Of a stretch of DNA of 64,000 bases, positions 23,784-38,097 are shown piece by piece; within the stretch, counting starts at the first letter, position 1, and every line of letters begins with the position of its first letter. The notes beneath the pieces were generated by a model. That model had not been told where the DNA came from. It saw only the letters and a list, made by a program, of their open reading frames with translations, and searched no databases. Source of the DNA: Paragordius varius (taxonomy: Eukaryota; Nematomorpha); NCBI GenBank assembly GCA_964247055.1, contig OZ176053.1, forward strand, positions 5,332,001-5,396,000, read 5' to 3'. The position numbers and the translations under genes are program-made.

Positions 23784-26700
23784 CTGAACAAGGTTTCAAC
23801 AATGATTTTGTAATCAGTGAAACTGGATATATAATTTGAGTGTTTGCAGTATCCGGATATTCCCAGTCAACCTCTATTAAAGGTGCCTCCCAATATTTTT
23901 TGGCAATAACTGGCTCGTATGGCGAGTTTTGTGGAAACGATAATTGTAAAACTTTAAGATTTTGACCGGATAATGCCAATTCAATCTATTTTGTTGCATA
24001 TTTTTGTAAATATCTTCATTTAATAGGTTTCACCACCAATCACATAGGATTCACATTTATTTTAATTTTATGCCAGATAAAGTTTTTTCAATGCAAACTA
24101 ATTTGCGTTAATATTAAATTTGAATATCGCTGAATTTACATATTGCTAATTAATAACTTACACTTTATATTGTTTTTAATTTAACTAATTAAGAAATTTA
24201 TTAAAACTTTATACATTTTCATTCATCAACATATCTAAGAAGATAGAAGATTGATTGATTGTTTCGCTTTCTCCAACATACGCCACATTATGGTACCGGC
24301 TTTGAATTGGTATATATTTTTTGGATATTGTTAATAATTCATCACTCCTCCCAATATAATATAATACAAGGATGGCTTTTCCCGTTGCGTTTGACAGATA
24401 GGTAATTTCATTTGTTGAGTACTATTTTATAAATAAACAAAATTAAATTTTTACTATTTTTTATCTGCATACGAAAAGTTATAAATATTAATTTATGATT
24501 GAAAAGGCGCCATTAGTAGCTTTTAGAGATCTAATATTAACAAAACATCTTTTCATTTTGACCCGCTAAATCATACAAACTCTCAGTAATTTAATAAAAT
24601 AAAAAATTAAAATTTTACAGATTTTTTTATAAAGCGACAACCATATATTTTATCGTAGTTGTATCTAATCATAACTTATATTGTTTTGGGTTGAAATAAT
24701 AAATAAAGGTGTAAATTGGTTGCACACTCAGTTAATTTCACAATTAATCACAAAGGTCACAATCTTGTTTTTAAAAGTGTAGTTACCACATAAAATATTT
24801 AGTATATACATTTTGTCTGTTTGATTTTAATTTTTATTGTATTACTGGTAATCACTTGGTGATAAATAATGCAGAATTATAAGCATATGACAATAAAATG
24901 GGAATCATTATCATAATACTACCTTATTCCACAAACTAAATATGGTGGAGGGAGAAAATTCGGCTTCCATAGTTCTTAACATTAGATTTAAATAATCCAG
25001 CGAATAAATGGGTCGTCCTAACGTACAATCTAACAGTAAAAATCAAATTAACAAATCGGTAAAAACTAAAAGAAAAACAGTTTATCCAAAATTAACAGTA
25101 AAAATTCAAACTGAACATGTTTTACCATTTTTTTACCCAACGCAACATTTTTTAAGTAAAAACAAATGAAAAATATTGCGTTTGGTTGAAAAAATGTTGC
25201 AATTGACTGAAAATGATATACCAATTTACATCTCTATCTCACGCTTCGCTGTTTAAAACAATGAATAATTTAAAAAAATGAGTTAAAAAAGTATACATGT
25301 CTTTTGAAAATATTTATCTTTATATATTTACATTTTATCTGTATAATTTCAATTTTTAGTATATAATTGCAATTAATATTTTCTAACTTGAATAATTTGG
25401 GAGAATTTCCAGGTTGAACAGCGACCATTCTAATGATTTATTTAATTTGAATTTGAATATCAGTTCTTCATCATCCATTTCTAGAGATCTACGCATATTA
25501 TTTCTATAAACTTGATCAATTGATTAATCACCGTATATTGGTAATCTTCGGATAATTTTTGAAAAAATTGGCACAACACTGTATAAATATAGTAATTGAA
25601 GGCATAAAGACAAAACGTATAAATATTTTTTTAACAAAAAAAAACAATCCTATTTTTTAAGCTTGGTTTTTTTAAAAAAACTCATAGTTTTGGGTCACAA
25701 AAACTATAAATGTTAATGTTAACACATTATATTTAATTTCATAGAATTATAAAGATTATATAGAAAACCCATTTTTTTAAAGATAGAAAATATTCCAATT
25801 CAATAGGATTCATATTCTATTTTATTTCATTTTTACTAATTGATATATATTTATGTATTTCTTTTTCATTTATTATTATTATTATATTTTTGGTTAAAAT
25901 TTATGATTCTTTTTTAGATTATTATTATTATTATATTTTTGGTTAAAAATTTTTGATTCTTTTTTAGTTGCTTTATATATTAGTTACATATATCTTAGTG
26001 TTTATTATCTACATTATTCTTCTTTATTGTATTTTTGTTTTTTATGAGTGTTTTTTGTAAGGCGTACAGGCCAGACCCGGCCAGTCGCTGCACGGAGGTA
26101 GGGGCCAATAGGGATAAGGAAGGTTGTAGAATGTGTTTTGCCAGTATAAATGTTGGTTCGTTAAAAAGTAAGTTATATGATTTAGTTGAAACTATGAGGG
26201 TAAAAAAAGTAAATTTTTTGTGCATTCAGGAGACCAGATACCGTGGAAATGGTACTAAGACGTCAGAGGGTAATTATAAAATGTTTTATTCCGGTTCTAC
26301 GGATGGTTACTGTGGGGTTGCCATAATAGTGTGCCCAAGATTTGCCAATCAAGTAATTGAGGTTAGACGTGCTGACAGTAGAATCATAAGTGTCGACGTA
26401 TTGTTAAATAAGAGGGTTTTTACTATCTTTAGCGTTTATGCCCCCCAGATAGGTTTAACTAAACCGGAGAAAGATAAATTCTATGATTTGTTAGACGCAG
26501 AAATGACTTCATTAACGAAAGACAGAGAAATTATATTTTGTGGTGATTTCAACGGGCACGTGGGACAAAATAGGAGAGGTTTTGAACCTTGGCACGGCGG
26601 AAAAGGTTACGGGGTTATAAATGAAGAAGGGGCTAGTTTATTAAGATTTGCCCAATCTTATAACTTTGCTATAACAAATACTTTTTTTACGAAAAGGGAT

Positions 26701-29700
26701 AGCCACTTAATTACCTACGAAAGTGGAAATAAGAAGTCACAAATTGATTATATTCTAGTGCCACGAAAGTCTTTAAAGTTTGTTTTGGACTGCAAAGTGA
26801 TACCTAACTTGCAGATTAGCACACAACACAATTTAATTATGTGAAAATATATGACAGATATACCAATAAATGCCAAAAAGCCTAAGCTTATAGCGCCGAA
26901 GGTAATTAAATGGGATTCTCTAAGAAACAGTGAAGAAAGATTTGTAGAAACGGTAGGCATACTAGACAGGAACAGTGATCCAGAAAGTGTTTGGTCTCAG
27001 GTGGCAAAAAAATAAGAGAAGCGGGAGTTAAGGTGTACGGAATGAAAGGTGGCAGAAACCAGGTTTATAGAGAGGCATGGCTGAAAGACGAAAAAATAAT
27101 TCTGAAATCGCGAGAGAAAAGAAAAGCTTTTAAAATGTGGAGGTTTACCCACCAAGCAGAAGACTAGGAAAAATATAAAAGGATTAATAAGGAACTTAAA
27201 ATGCTTGTAAGATTGGTCAAAAAAGAAAAGACGGCATCATTATATGAAGAGTTGAACAGTAAGCAAGGTCTAAACAAAGTTTTTAAAATTGCTCGACAAA
27301 GACACAGAAGAAAGCTGGACTTGCCCCCTTACGCGACAGCTATTAAAGATAAAAAAGGCAAATTACTCGTTGAGGAAGCGAAAATATTGAAAAGGTGGAA
27401 AGAATATTTCCAGGAGCTTGAATTGGGCGTCAGTGAAACAAGTTTACCCGAAACACCAGATTATAAATCTGCGCATATTTAAAGTATAACAAAGGAAGAA
27501 GTCCAGGCTGGTTTAGAAGAGATGTCAATAAATAAGGCTGCAGGTCCAGACATTAACATAAACTGTTGGAAAATATTGTCAGAAAAAGGTATTGAATTTT
27601 TAGCAGATATTTTTAATAATGTAGTTACTACAGGTATGATACCAAACGAATGGAAGGAGAGTTTCACTGTTCCCATTTTCAAGGGTAAAGGAGATATTAA
27701 TGATTGTAATAATTACAGAGGGATAAGATTGATGTCGCATACAATGAAGTTATTTGAGAAAGTACTAGAGAAAAGAATAAGAAAAATGGTTAGTATTGAG
27801 GGTAATCAATTTGGTTTTATTCCAGGAAAATCCACCATTGATCCAATTCACGCAGTAAGAAGGCTAATCGAGAAGCATATAGAAATGAAAAAGGAGTTGC
27901 ATGGTATTTGTATTGATATTGAAAAGGCATTTGACAGAATACCTCGGAGCACAATATGGTGGAGCTTAAGACGGAAAAAGGTCCCTGAAAGTTACATAAA
28001 GATTTTAAAAAGCATGTACGGATCACACCAAACCAAAATTAAAACACACCAGGGAATATCAGGTCCTATTACAATAAACGAAGGGGTCTATCAGGGGTCT
28101 GCAATCAGCCCATTACTATTTATAATATGCATGGACGAAATTTCAAAAGAAGTAGGACAACATGATGGCTGGTATTTTCTTTATGCAGACGACCTAATAG
28201 TGCTGTCCGACGAGTTGCATGAATTAAAAGAATCGGTGGGTAAATGGATTGATGTGTTACGACGATGCGGATTAAAAGTTAACAAAAAGAAAACGGAACT
28301 GATAAATTTTGGTGGGAAAAAACGAGAAATAGAATTAGAAGAAGGGTGGGTATTAAAAGGTCAGGAAGAATGCAAATATTTAGGAGCAATATTAGCAGCT
28401 GATGGATCTTTAACACTTGATATTAATTTAAGAATTCGAAATAGTTGGGCAAATTACAAAAAGATCTCCAGTGTTTTGTGCGACAAAAATATTGACCTAA
28501 AAGTAAAGGGTAAGATTTACAGTGCTGTTGTACAACCAACAATGATGTACAACTCACAGACATGGGCAAAAAAGAAATCAGAAGAGAGGCACTTTGAGGT
28601 TACTGAAATGAGAATGCTTAGATTGATGTGCGGTGTAACGAGGAAAGACAAGGTGAAGAATGTCTACATAAGAGGAAGTACGGAAATCAAATCGGTAACG
28701 CAAAAGATGATGGTAAATCGTTTAAGATGGTTTGGACATGTTGAAAGAAGAGATAAAAATTACATTGGTAAAAAGATTGATGATTATATTGTGAAAGGCA
28801 AGAGGGGAAAAGGGCGCCCTAAAACGCGATGGATAGATACAGTTAAGAGGGACATGGCAAAACTGAACCTAAAACGCGAAGACGCCTTAGACAGGGTTCT
28901 ATGGCGAAATAGTTTACGGATATGACCGCTCGAAAGAGTGATATCATATAATGTAATTATTATTATTATTATTATTATAATACAACTTATATTCATTAAT
29001 ATAACCTATCGTTTTGTATTGGAAAATAAGAAATATAATTGTAAATTGGATAGGCAACATATTCACCTATATTTCTCGCAACCCTAATCATGTGGAATTT
29101 ATTAAAAAATTAAGGTATAAATAAGTATTGCTACCTTTTTAAAATAATACTTTTAGTTATTACCTTTTTAAATTACTTTTTGTATGAATAATTATATTTT
29201 TTAATTATTTTTTGTTGGATGGTTAAACCATGACAGAATATACTCGAAAAATAAAGATTGCCAAGTATAACCTATACATATTGAGTTATGTTGAAACCCA
29301 AGTCTTTAAATATAAATAGAAGGACCTAATAAACAGTGCCAAAATTTAGTCTCTATCCCATGTAATATTTATGAATTTGAGTGAAAAAGATAATATAATA
29401 AAATTGTAAAAATTCTATATGAAGTTAATTATATAGACTCCATACTTATCATTGGGCATTTTAAATTGATTTGTAGGATAGCTGTTTGATTTTTTTGGTC
29501 CAGCCAATCGTCTGTATTGTTTGTGATTTGGTCATAATTGGTTGGCGAAATAGTTATATGCGTATTATTGGGGCTTGTCTAGTAGATACATATATTTTTA
29601 GAGCACACGATTTATAAAGTATATATTTTATTACACAGGACAAATCAATTACCCATATCAAACTATAATCTCAAAATACCAAAAATGATAGGATATTAGA

Positions 29701-29778
29701 ACCTAAACTTATAGCTCTCTTTGTACAAGTTTCGTAATGCAACTGCCGTTTCAATCTTCCAAAAATAGATTTATACAT
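23784..29778 (-). CDS. Unrecognised sequon-rich (probably extracellular or lumenal) protein, N-terminal 305 residues
   Basis: Seven exons join in consistent phase: 29680-29778 (ATG at 29,778), 29446-29578, 25512-25578, 25388-25488, 24923-25029, 24215-24421, 23784-23985. The protein starts MYKSIFGRLKRQLHYETCTK and later reads TSPNNTHITISPTNYDQITN, LCQFFQKLSEDYQYT, MDDEELIFKFKLNKSLEW, CTLGRPIYSLDYLNLML, GKAILVLYYIGRSDELLT and YEPVIAKKYWEAPLIEVDW. N-glycosylation sequons are frequent (NNT twice, NQT, NYS, NCT, NAT, NQS), and cysteines are few. This suggests a lumenal or extracellular domain, although the N-terminus is not a clear signal peptide. One intron is 23 nt (25489-25511); another, 3.87 kb, contains an RTE-type LINE on the opposite strand. 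I do not recognise the family. Exons at 22723-22950 and 22030-22276 probably belong downstream. Confidence 0.62.
25489..25511 (-). other. 23-nt intron
   Basis: On the minus strand it starts GTTTAT and ends GCGTAG. It is bounded by exons in phase 2 on one side and 1 nt on the other; removing it keeps a single open frame. Confidence 0.7.
26035..26844 (+). pseudogene. LINE endonuclease region
   Basis: About 269 residues of an exonuclease-endonuclease-phosphatase domain. Visible motifs are SINVGSLKSK, CIQETRYRG (catalytic Glu), FSVYAPQ, IIFCGDFNGHVG (Asp/Asn), the RTE-like GYGVINEEGASLLRFAQ, and SQIDYILVPR. The terminal His motif reads STQHN, where SDH is usual. The frame ends at an internal TGA, after which related sequence continues in the same frame to about 27,012. 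Confidence 0.82.
27012..28925 (+). pseudogene. LINE linker and reverse transcriptase region
   Basis: After a linker with two stops (27,165 and 27,480), the reverse transcriptase runs open from 27,483 to 28,925. Motifs in order are NKAAGPDINI, VPIFKGKGDINDCNNYRGI, QFGFIPGKSTIDPI, CIDIEKAFDRIP, YQGSAISPLLF, the catalytic YADD in WYFLYADDLIVLS, LKVNKKKTE and CKYLGAIL. The tail carries RLRWFGHVERRDKN and RGKGRPKTRWIDTVKRD. The family is RTE by the tail motif and 3' microsatellite, a judgement from memory. Confidence 0.85.
28983..29445. other. Intronic AT-rich sequence of the sequon-rich gene
   Basis: It lies between the LINE tail and the 29446-29578 exon. No further exon or bounded repeat was seen. 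Confidence 0.4.
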
Positions 29779-31016
29779 TAATTTTTTATTTTTAAAATCT
29801 TAAACCTATTTTTTCAATCATATTTTTTTAATTTTTTAGAAAAAAGCAGCAATATTACTGTTTTATAGTTATAGCTTTATATTTTTGTTACGCATTTTAC
29901 TCATATTGAATCAAATTGATCTGCTAAAAAAATCCGAATCACAATGATAGTTAAACATTGGAGGACATATTCATATTTACGGTATTTTAATTCATCTTTA
30001 CACACTTCGATTTAGCCTTTGAACGTTTCAAATTTACCCCCAATTCGAATTCTCCCTGAACAAATCAACTCTTAAACATTTAACTTAAAAAATAGGTAAT
30101 TTTAAATTTCAAAAACACATAATTTTAATTAGTGAGATAAAATCTTATAAGGTCATTTTCAAATGTTAAAGAATGGTTTTGCTTAAATAGGATGTCGAGA
30201 CGTGAAAAAATGGTATATAAAATGACACCATATTTAGAGCCGTTTAAAATATTACTTATTTTGGATTTTTCGGATAAATCATGTTGAATATAAATCTTTA
30301 CAAAACATATTCTTAAACATGTGTAAAAACGAAAATAACATCAGTTCCACTTTATAAAACGGTGTCGATTTCGGCCTCGATAACTTCTTTTGTTATAATT
30401 CATTTAGTATGTGTTTTATATTCATTATTGTCCAACATCTCAACCATAAAAATAGAGAAGCTCTATTATCTGCTAAATAGATTTTCGAATCATTTGATTA
30501 AAACCATATCATGTTGTATTATAAACAAATTAATTATTTTGTTTAACACCTCATTGTCATTTAATTCTTATGCGTAGAATACATTTTTAAGTAATTTTAT
30601 CCAATATATAATTCTAAAACGAATTCTGCCTGAAATATGAATGTCAGACATTAATTTTATATAATATTAGATAAAAAAGGTTTTATTTTAGGATAACTAC
30701 TGAGTAAATTATATAATATATCTTAAATAATACAGGTTATTTTTAATTTATTAATAAATTCACTTCCGAATAAATGCAATGATATATTTTTAAAACTTTA
30801 GTTGTTTTTTTGACCATGAAAATTTTTATATATTTTTATTTTATAGCTCTATGGTAAAAAATACCATATATTAAAATTTTTCAGGATAATAATCATTGTT
30901 ATCTGCTAATGACTGCAGTAAATTTACTATTAACTAAGGCATATAGGTTGGGAATAAAGGGTCGCCGGATCAAGTCGCATAAAAATCCTTATTTTATAAT
31001 TTATTAATTGACAGGG
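29779..31016. other. Region between two minus-strand genes
   Basis: Mostly AT-rich. On the minus strand around 30,350-30,560 there are short coding-like stretches (for example ITKEVIEAEIDTVL) interrupted by stops. I could not connect them by splice phase and do not call them. Confidence 0.35.
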
Positions 31017-32165
31017 TTAATCGAAGTTTCTAATACGATAGTTTGTGTTCAGGCTTATATAAAATTCTTTTACAGTTATAAATTTTAAATAGCTTCGCGA
31101 ATTTTCGCAGGCAGCTAGCTGAACGTTTTGGTTTTTGAACATTAACACTTTTTTTAAAAAAATTAAAATGCTTAAAACTATTTGATATTTGTAATTAGTT
31201 ATATAAGATATATATAATTTTAAAAACCCTGACAAACTCAATTCTAAATTTTTGATTTAGTGTAATAATTTAAAATCATCTTTTGCAAATCTTTAGTTAA
31301 GTGAAAGTTTATACAATATCTTTTATAATATCCCGATTTTTATGATTGAATAAATTTAAAAAATTTTAAAAACCTATAATTTACAATAATCATTTTTATA
31401 TAGGAGTATTTTTGATTTGAAAAGTTTAATTTTTGTATAAAAAATGTTTTTTGATAATATGCCATAAAATTTTAAACAATACAATCTAAGATTGAATTTA
31501 ATTAAACTTCAGTAAATGAAAAAATGAAAAATTAAACACTTTCTTTTTAAGTAGTATTTCGGTTATTATATCCTCAAAAATGCATTTTGAAATTCTTTAA
31601 TGATGATTATGCTTTCATAATGATGTACAATTAAAATCGTGAAAATCATAAGACCCCAAACTTACAGTATATGTTGGACCTAACTCGATTATCTTAATAT
31701 CATGCGTCATGTGCATTGAAAATAATTTTTCATATTTGACTATATTTTTTGAACAAAACCGTTATTTTTTTTAAATAATAAAAACTATTAATATATTTTA
31801 CCAGTGTTATTCCTAATTTCGCCGCCGGATACCTTCCATGAATTTCGCTGACTATTATTTTCAGGGCATTTTTGCCATAACATGCAATGTTAAATCTCGT
31901 AAGCCGAAGAAATCCTATTAATGTATTGTCTACAAGGTTCAGGGCAAACCTATTTTTAAGCATTTAATCATTACGAAAGCGTGTCATTCATTTGTTCTGT
32001 AAGACTGCTGTAGCATAATGGAGCTAGTAAACCAGAAAGTTTGAAAGATGTCCCCAAATATTTTTGTTCGAAACATATTTCATCCCCTAAAAATTTATAA
32101 AAATTTATTCTTGATAAAATGATAAGCATGTACCTGTTTGTCCATAAATAAGTATGGATTTGAGA
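31017..32165 (-). CDS. Unrecognised spliced gene, last exons
   Basis: Five coding exons: 32134-32165 (KSILIYGQT), 31975-32086 (DEICFEQKYLGTSFKLSGLL, APLCYSSLTEQMNDTL), 31802-31949 (FALNLVDNTLIGFLRLTRFN, IACYGKNALKIIVSEIHGRY, PAAKLGITL), 31666-31739 (KYEKLFSMHMTHDIKIIELG, PTYT) and 31017-31118, which ends in TAA. The first three join in phase, including a 25-nt intron (31950-31974); the last two also join in phase after a perfect GTAAGT donor. The junction between 31,802 and 31,739 does not fit directly. Two introns of 17 and 20 nt would solve it, but I do not accept them without transcripts. No signal peptide or transmembrane segment is seen in these exons. Family unknown; more 5' exons are expected. 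Confidence 0.55.
31950..31974 (-). other. 25-nt intron
   Basis: On the minus strand it starts GTAATG and ends AAATAG. It joins ND-T-L-(S) to FALNLVDNT in consistent phase. Confidence 0.7.
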
Positions 32166-32568
32166 CTTAATAACACCAAAATATACATGTTTATAAATTC
32201 TAATCCCGTAAAATTAGGGAAAATAATAAAATGATTTGATTATAATAGATTAAATTTTAAAATCTATATAAGTACACAACAATATTTAAACTAATTAATA
32301 GTGATAAACTACCGTATTAATTTAGAGTACATATTTATTGATCAAAACATTCTAATTTTACAGATTATGAAAAACAACTAAAGGGTTCTTTGATCCATAT
32401 TTTTCATGTTTTATAAAAATTTTAAAACAAAATTTTGACATTTTGGAGGGTGGAAGATAAATTGTTATAAAATTACAGGTATATGATGTTAAGTTTATGT
32501 TTACAGAAAATATTCGATACAAATATTATGGGTAATAATTATAATGAGCTAAATTATGATTTACATTA

Positions 32569-32645
32569 ACACTTAATTACAAATCATCTTTTCAGTTCTT
32601 GGATACGAATTGGAGAAGTTAACTACCCAAGACCTGTTGAATCAA
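32569..32645 (-). repeat. TTAA-family MITE end fragment
   Basis: TTAACACTT followed by a CTTGGATACGAATTGG-like and GTTAACTACCC block matches the right terminus of the family in inverted orientation, with a short internal insertion. The rest of the element is absent. Confidence 0.45.
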
Positions 32646-33236
32646 AAAATATAAAATGTATTAAAATACAAATAATTGTATTAATATAACTTTGATGCAC
32701 CTAAAATAAAAATTCATTTGGAAATGGCTAAATTATAATTATTTTATAGAAAAAACTAAAACAAAATTTAGACGTGGAGTGGTATGTAAATTTAAAAATA
32801 ATGTGAATGTAACAATCTAAAAAACACGACTGTTAGTTAAAACTTGTTAAATGTCGCCGAATAAGTTTATATGGAAATATTTTCTCAAACTATTTTATTT
32901 ATAAATTTTGGCTCAAAGATAAAAGCATGAATAACAAAACCACCCACTTTGATATTTTAAAAAATAATTTTAAACTAGTTTGGAATTATCAGTAATCCCT
33001 CAAGTATTAAAATTATTTTATTTTAAAAATAATAAAATCATTGGGCAAAGGGCTTCGTCACTATCTCCGGCATAAAACAATTATATATCATTTTTCAAAC
33101 TCACTGTGCCCACAAATCTTTTCTCAAAGAAAACAGCTATTCGAAATTCGTATGTATTAAAAAAGTACAACTATTATAAGTGAATGGGCCCGCCTGTTTT
33201 TCTACGTCCTCTTAACTCTTTAATAATTTTTCTTAT
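32646..33236. other. AT-rich sequence
   Basis: No exon or bounded repeat was recognised. Confidence 0.35.
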
Positions 33237-33240
33237 TTAA

Positions 33241-33416
33241 CACTTCGATTCGTATTGGGGTATCTAAATACCCCAGACTAAATTTGAGATGGGATTTTTA
33301 AAAACTACTGAATGAAACGGTCCCAATTTAAATTTATGCTTCTATCCTAATAAAAATTATATAATAATGCGAAAATATCTAAAAAAGGACTAAAATTAAT
33401 GTGTTGTATCCAAGTG
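33241..33416 (+). mobile_element. Internally deleted TTAA-family MITE, 176 bp
   Basis: The family head (CACTTCGATTCGTATTGGGG) runs to about ATGCGAAAATATCTAAA and then jumps to the tail GGACTAAAATTAATGTG and TCCAAGTG. TTAA lies at both ends (33237-33240, 33417-33420). The deletion removed about 390 bp. Confidence 0.82.
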
Positions 33417-33464
33417 TTAAAATAACTCGATTTTTAACTGGTGGGTAAAAATGAAAGCGATTAA

Positions 33465-34020
33465 CACTTGGATACAACACACTCATTTTAGTCCTTCAAT
33501 TCAATGGATACCCCAGACCTGTTTAAAATTAAATTCTTTAGAAAATATAGAAGGAATCGAAACCATGGCAAAATTTTGCACTGATCTAACATTAATAAAT
33601 CGAAATATATAAAAAATTTATTCAAAAATATTTGATATTATTTTAAGCTAAAACAAGGTAAAAATTTTGTCAACGTGACATGTGTCAAATTGTAAAATTG
33701 AAAAATTATGCATACTAAACCGCTTTTTCTATTTCTATCAATGTTAAATGTAATTTATATAAAAAATTAACTTTAGTTTTACACTTAAAATTAAATAAAG
33801 ACGATATTTTGCAAAAATTTTGCAAAATAAAAATGGCGTCGAAGTGGTTTGAGATGGAGCTTTTTTTTAAAACCAAATTTTATCAAGATGTTTTGGCATA
33901 TTTATATAGTATTTATTAGGATAGAAGCATAAATTTAAATTGGGACCGTTTTCTTCAGTAGTTTCTAAAAATAATTTAAATTTAGTCGGGGTATTTAGAT
34001 ACCCAATTTGAATTGAAGTG
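33465..34020 (-). mobile_element. TTAA-family MITE, 556 bp, just upstream of PSMA6
   Basis: A complete inverted copy from CACTTGGATACAACACACTC to GAATTGAAGTG, with TTAA on both sides (33461-33464, 34021-34024). Its right end is 196 bp upstream of the PSMA6 start codon. Confidence 0.82.
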
Positions 34021-34213
34021 TTAAGTAAAGACAAAGACCCAGTCAGCATATTTATTGATGAAAAAAATTTTAAATTTGTAGAAATCTATACGTTTTTTCT
34101 AAACATATTCAAAGTCCACATATTTTATCTTTATATATATTTTAAAATAATTTTACATATACACATACGATGTCTTTTATATATATATCACATCATTTAC
34201 TTTATATCGTTAA

Positions 34214-36454
<2,241 letters not shown>

Positions 36455-37252
36455 TATATTTCATGCATCATTTTGAACCATTTTATATTAAATGTGATAA
36501 TTTCTTCATTCAATTTTTGAGAGGTATGTAATCTGTAATAAATCTAGGAAATAAATTAATAAAAATATACATTATATATGATTTGACTTTTAATATTGGA
36601 ACATAACTTGATTACTCCAAATTATAGTTTATAAATAATATAAATGAATCTTATATTAGACATTTTAGACATCATCATTCAAAATGACAGGATATAATTT
36701 TGAATTTTTTACAAATTATAATTTTGATTTTTATACGTATATAAATATATTTTTTTTCAAATATATATTTACAAATTTTAAAGATATCTAAAAGCTCAAA
36801 AAAAATATTATTCGAATTTTAATTAGAAAGTCCAGGTTTGATAATTTACATTCTTGCGTTTACGTAAAAAATACTCAATTATGATAATTTCGAATCTTAT
36901 AAGATATGTTTGAAATATTATTTTCTAAGAATTAGCAGTGGTATGTTTTAAGTCGCTGTCATAGTCGAAAAAATAATTTGTGATTTAGTTGATAAAATTC
37001 TCCCCTATTAACGCATGTTGGCAAATTAATAATAGAAATAAAAATGTCCTTTATCAACCGTTTAATGCTATTTCTTCGTGCATTATTTTACTCATATTGA
37101 ATTGCTCACACTCAAACTGGTCCTTATATTACTTTAGATTATGTCCTAAATTTAATACAAAATTTGTTCGGCTCAATCCAAGCATAGGAGATGATGAATC
37201 AATAAAATGTATATAAAATTAATTTCAAGGAATTTCATGATATTTCTATTTT
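36455..37252. other. Downstream region of PSMA6
   Basis: It holds the PSMA6 3' UTR: AATAAA-like signals occur at about 36,537 and 36,551. No other exon was recognised. Confidence 0.4.
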
Positions 37253-37513
37253 TTATAATCTCGACCAAAATTCAGTCTCTATTTTTTGCCGTTGTTGTTT
37301 TCTTATTATTAATATAAAAATATATGGGGAGTGAGGCTGATTACAGGTGCGTATAAAAAATGGCTCGACCATGAGGCATTCATGAGTTTCATTAAAATGG
37401 CCATAAATGGGGTCACACGTTTTCATATTTTTGAAATCATTATTATTTTGCATAGTTACCCATGGGTTAATTTGAAAAAGGCCTCGATAATCTACGTCTT
37501 CATATGATATTAC
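37253..37513 (-). CDS. Candidate last exon of an unknown gene
   Basis: An 87-codon frame after a GTTAAG acceptor, or from an ATG 12 bases upstream at 37,525, ends in TAA. It reads DVDYRGLFQINPWVT, CDPIYGHFNETHECLMVEPF, FIRTCNQPHSPYIFILIIRK and ETEFWSRL. Three cysteines, a NET sequon and the non-random composition favour a real exon. No upstream exon could be joined; the ATG-led stretch next to it at about 37,622 is a dispersed repeat. Function unknown. Confidence 0.4.
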   Translation of the reverse strand, partial: VISYEDVDYRGLFQINPWVTMQNNNDFKNMKTCDPIYGHFNETHECLMVEPFFIRTCNQPHSPYIFILIIRKQQRQKIETEFWSRL

Positions 37514-38097
37514 CTTAACCAACATTGAATTTGAAGTTAAAATATCTTATATCACTCTTAAGCGCCGCCAAAAGGACCATAATAATTCTGATACATTTTC
37601 CTATCCGAATATAAATATTTCATCAGGATATTTTATTATGGAAATTATATACAAGCAAAAATAGATGTGATTTTGCTGTTTTTGTTTTCATTAAAAAATT
37701 GTATTTTCTTGTTTTACATTAATTGTTATATTTTTTGACATTTAAATATATCAAGTAAAATATATATAATTTGCGGTTTTATAAGTGAGATAATTACTAT
37801 ATTTATATTAATGTATATTTAAACAAACGCCTTATATCACCAATAAAAAAATTAATTTAAAGTTAAGACCAGATAACTTTATATTAAATATGAAACACAT
37901 TTTGGAAATTTTCTTAGCCTACCATCGCAATTAGGTACTTTCTATCAAGCAATAGCTTTATGAAACCTAATATTTTGAGGACAGTGTTTACCACGTGTCT
38001 TAGATATGGTAGTAGAAAATAATATCCAAAATATGTTTCATATATAATATAAAGATGGCGTTTCCTGTTAAAAAGTTTTGTCCCTACATATAGAAGC

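Larger units (their letters stand above)
25985..28982 (+). mobile_element. Decayed RTE-clade LINE in an intron of the sequon-rich gene
   Basis: An apurinic-type endonuclease region is followed by reverse transcriptase and ends in an ATT microsatellite tail (about 28,956-28,980), as is usual for RTE elements. The C-terminal RLRWFGHVERR and RGKGRPKTRW motifs are typical of RTE/BovB-type ORFs. Breaks seen: TGA at 26,842, a frame change in the A7 run near 27,005-27,012, TAG at 27,165 and TAA at 27,480. Protein similarity across the breaks is otherwise intact, so the insertion is fairly young. Direct repeats of ATTATTATTATTATATTTTT at about 25,870-25,965 precede it. The 5' boundary is approximate. 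Confidence 0.82.

Noticed and set aside
25140-25200. Short inverted repeat (GCAACATTTTTT and complement) in an intron
   Set aside because: Only about 12-16 bp arms; common in this composition and without flanking duplication.
30350-30560. Minus-strand coding-like stretches
   Set aside because: Several stops and no phase-consistent splice sites; could be decayed exons but not supportable.
37565-37640. Minus-strand ATG frame (KYLYSDRKMYQNYYGPFGG) as an upstream exon of the 37,253 candidate
   Set aside because: It matches a dispersed repeat also seen near 20.9 and 21.7 kb, and no splice phase joins it.
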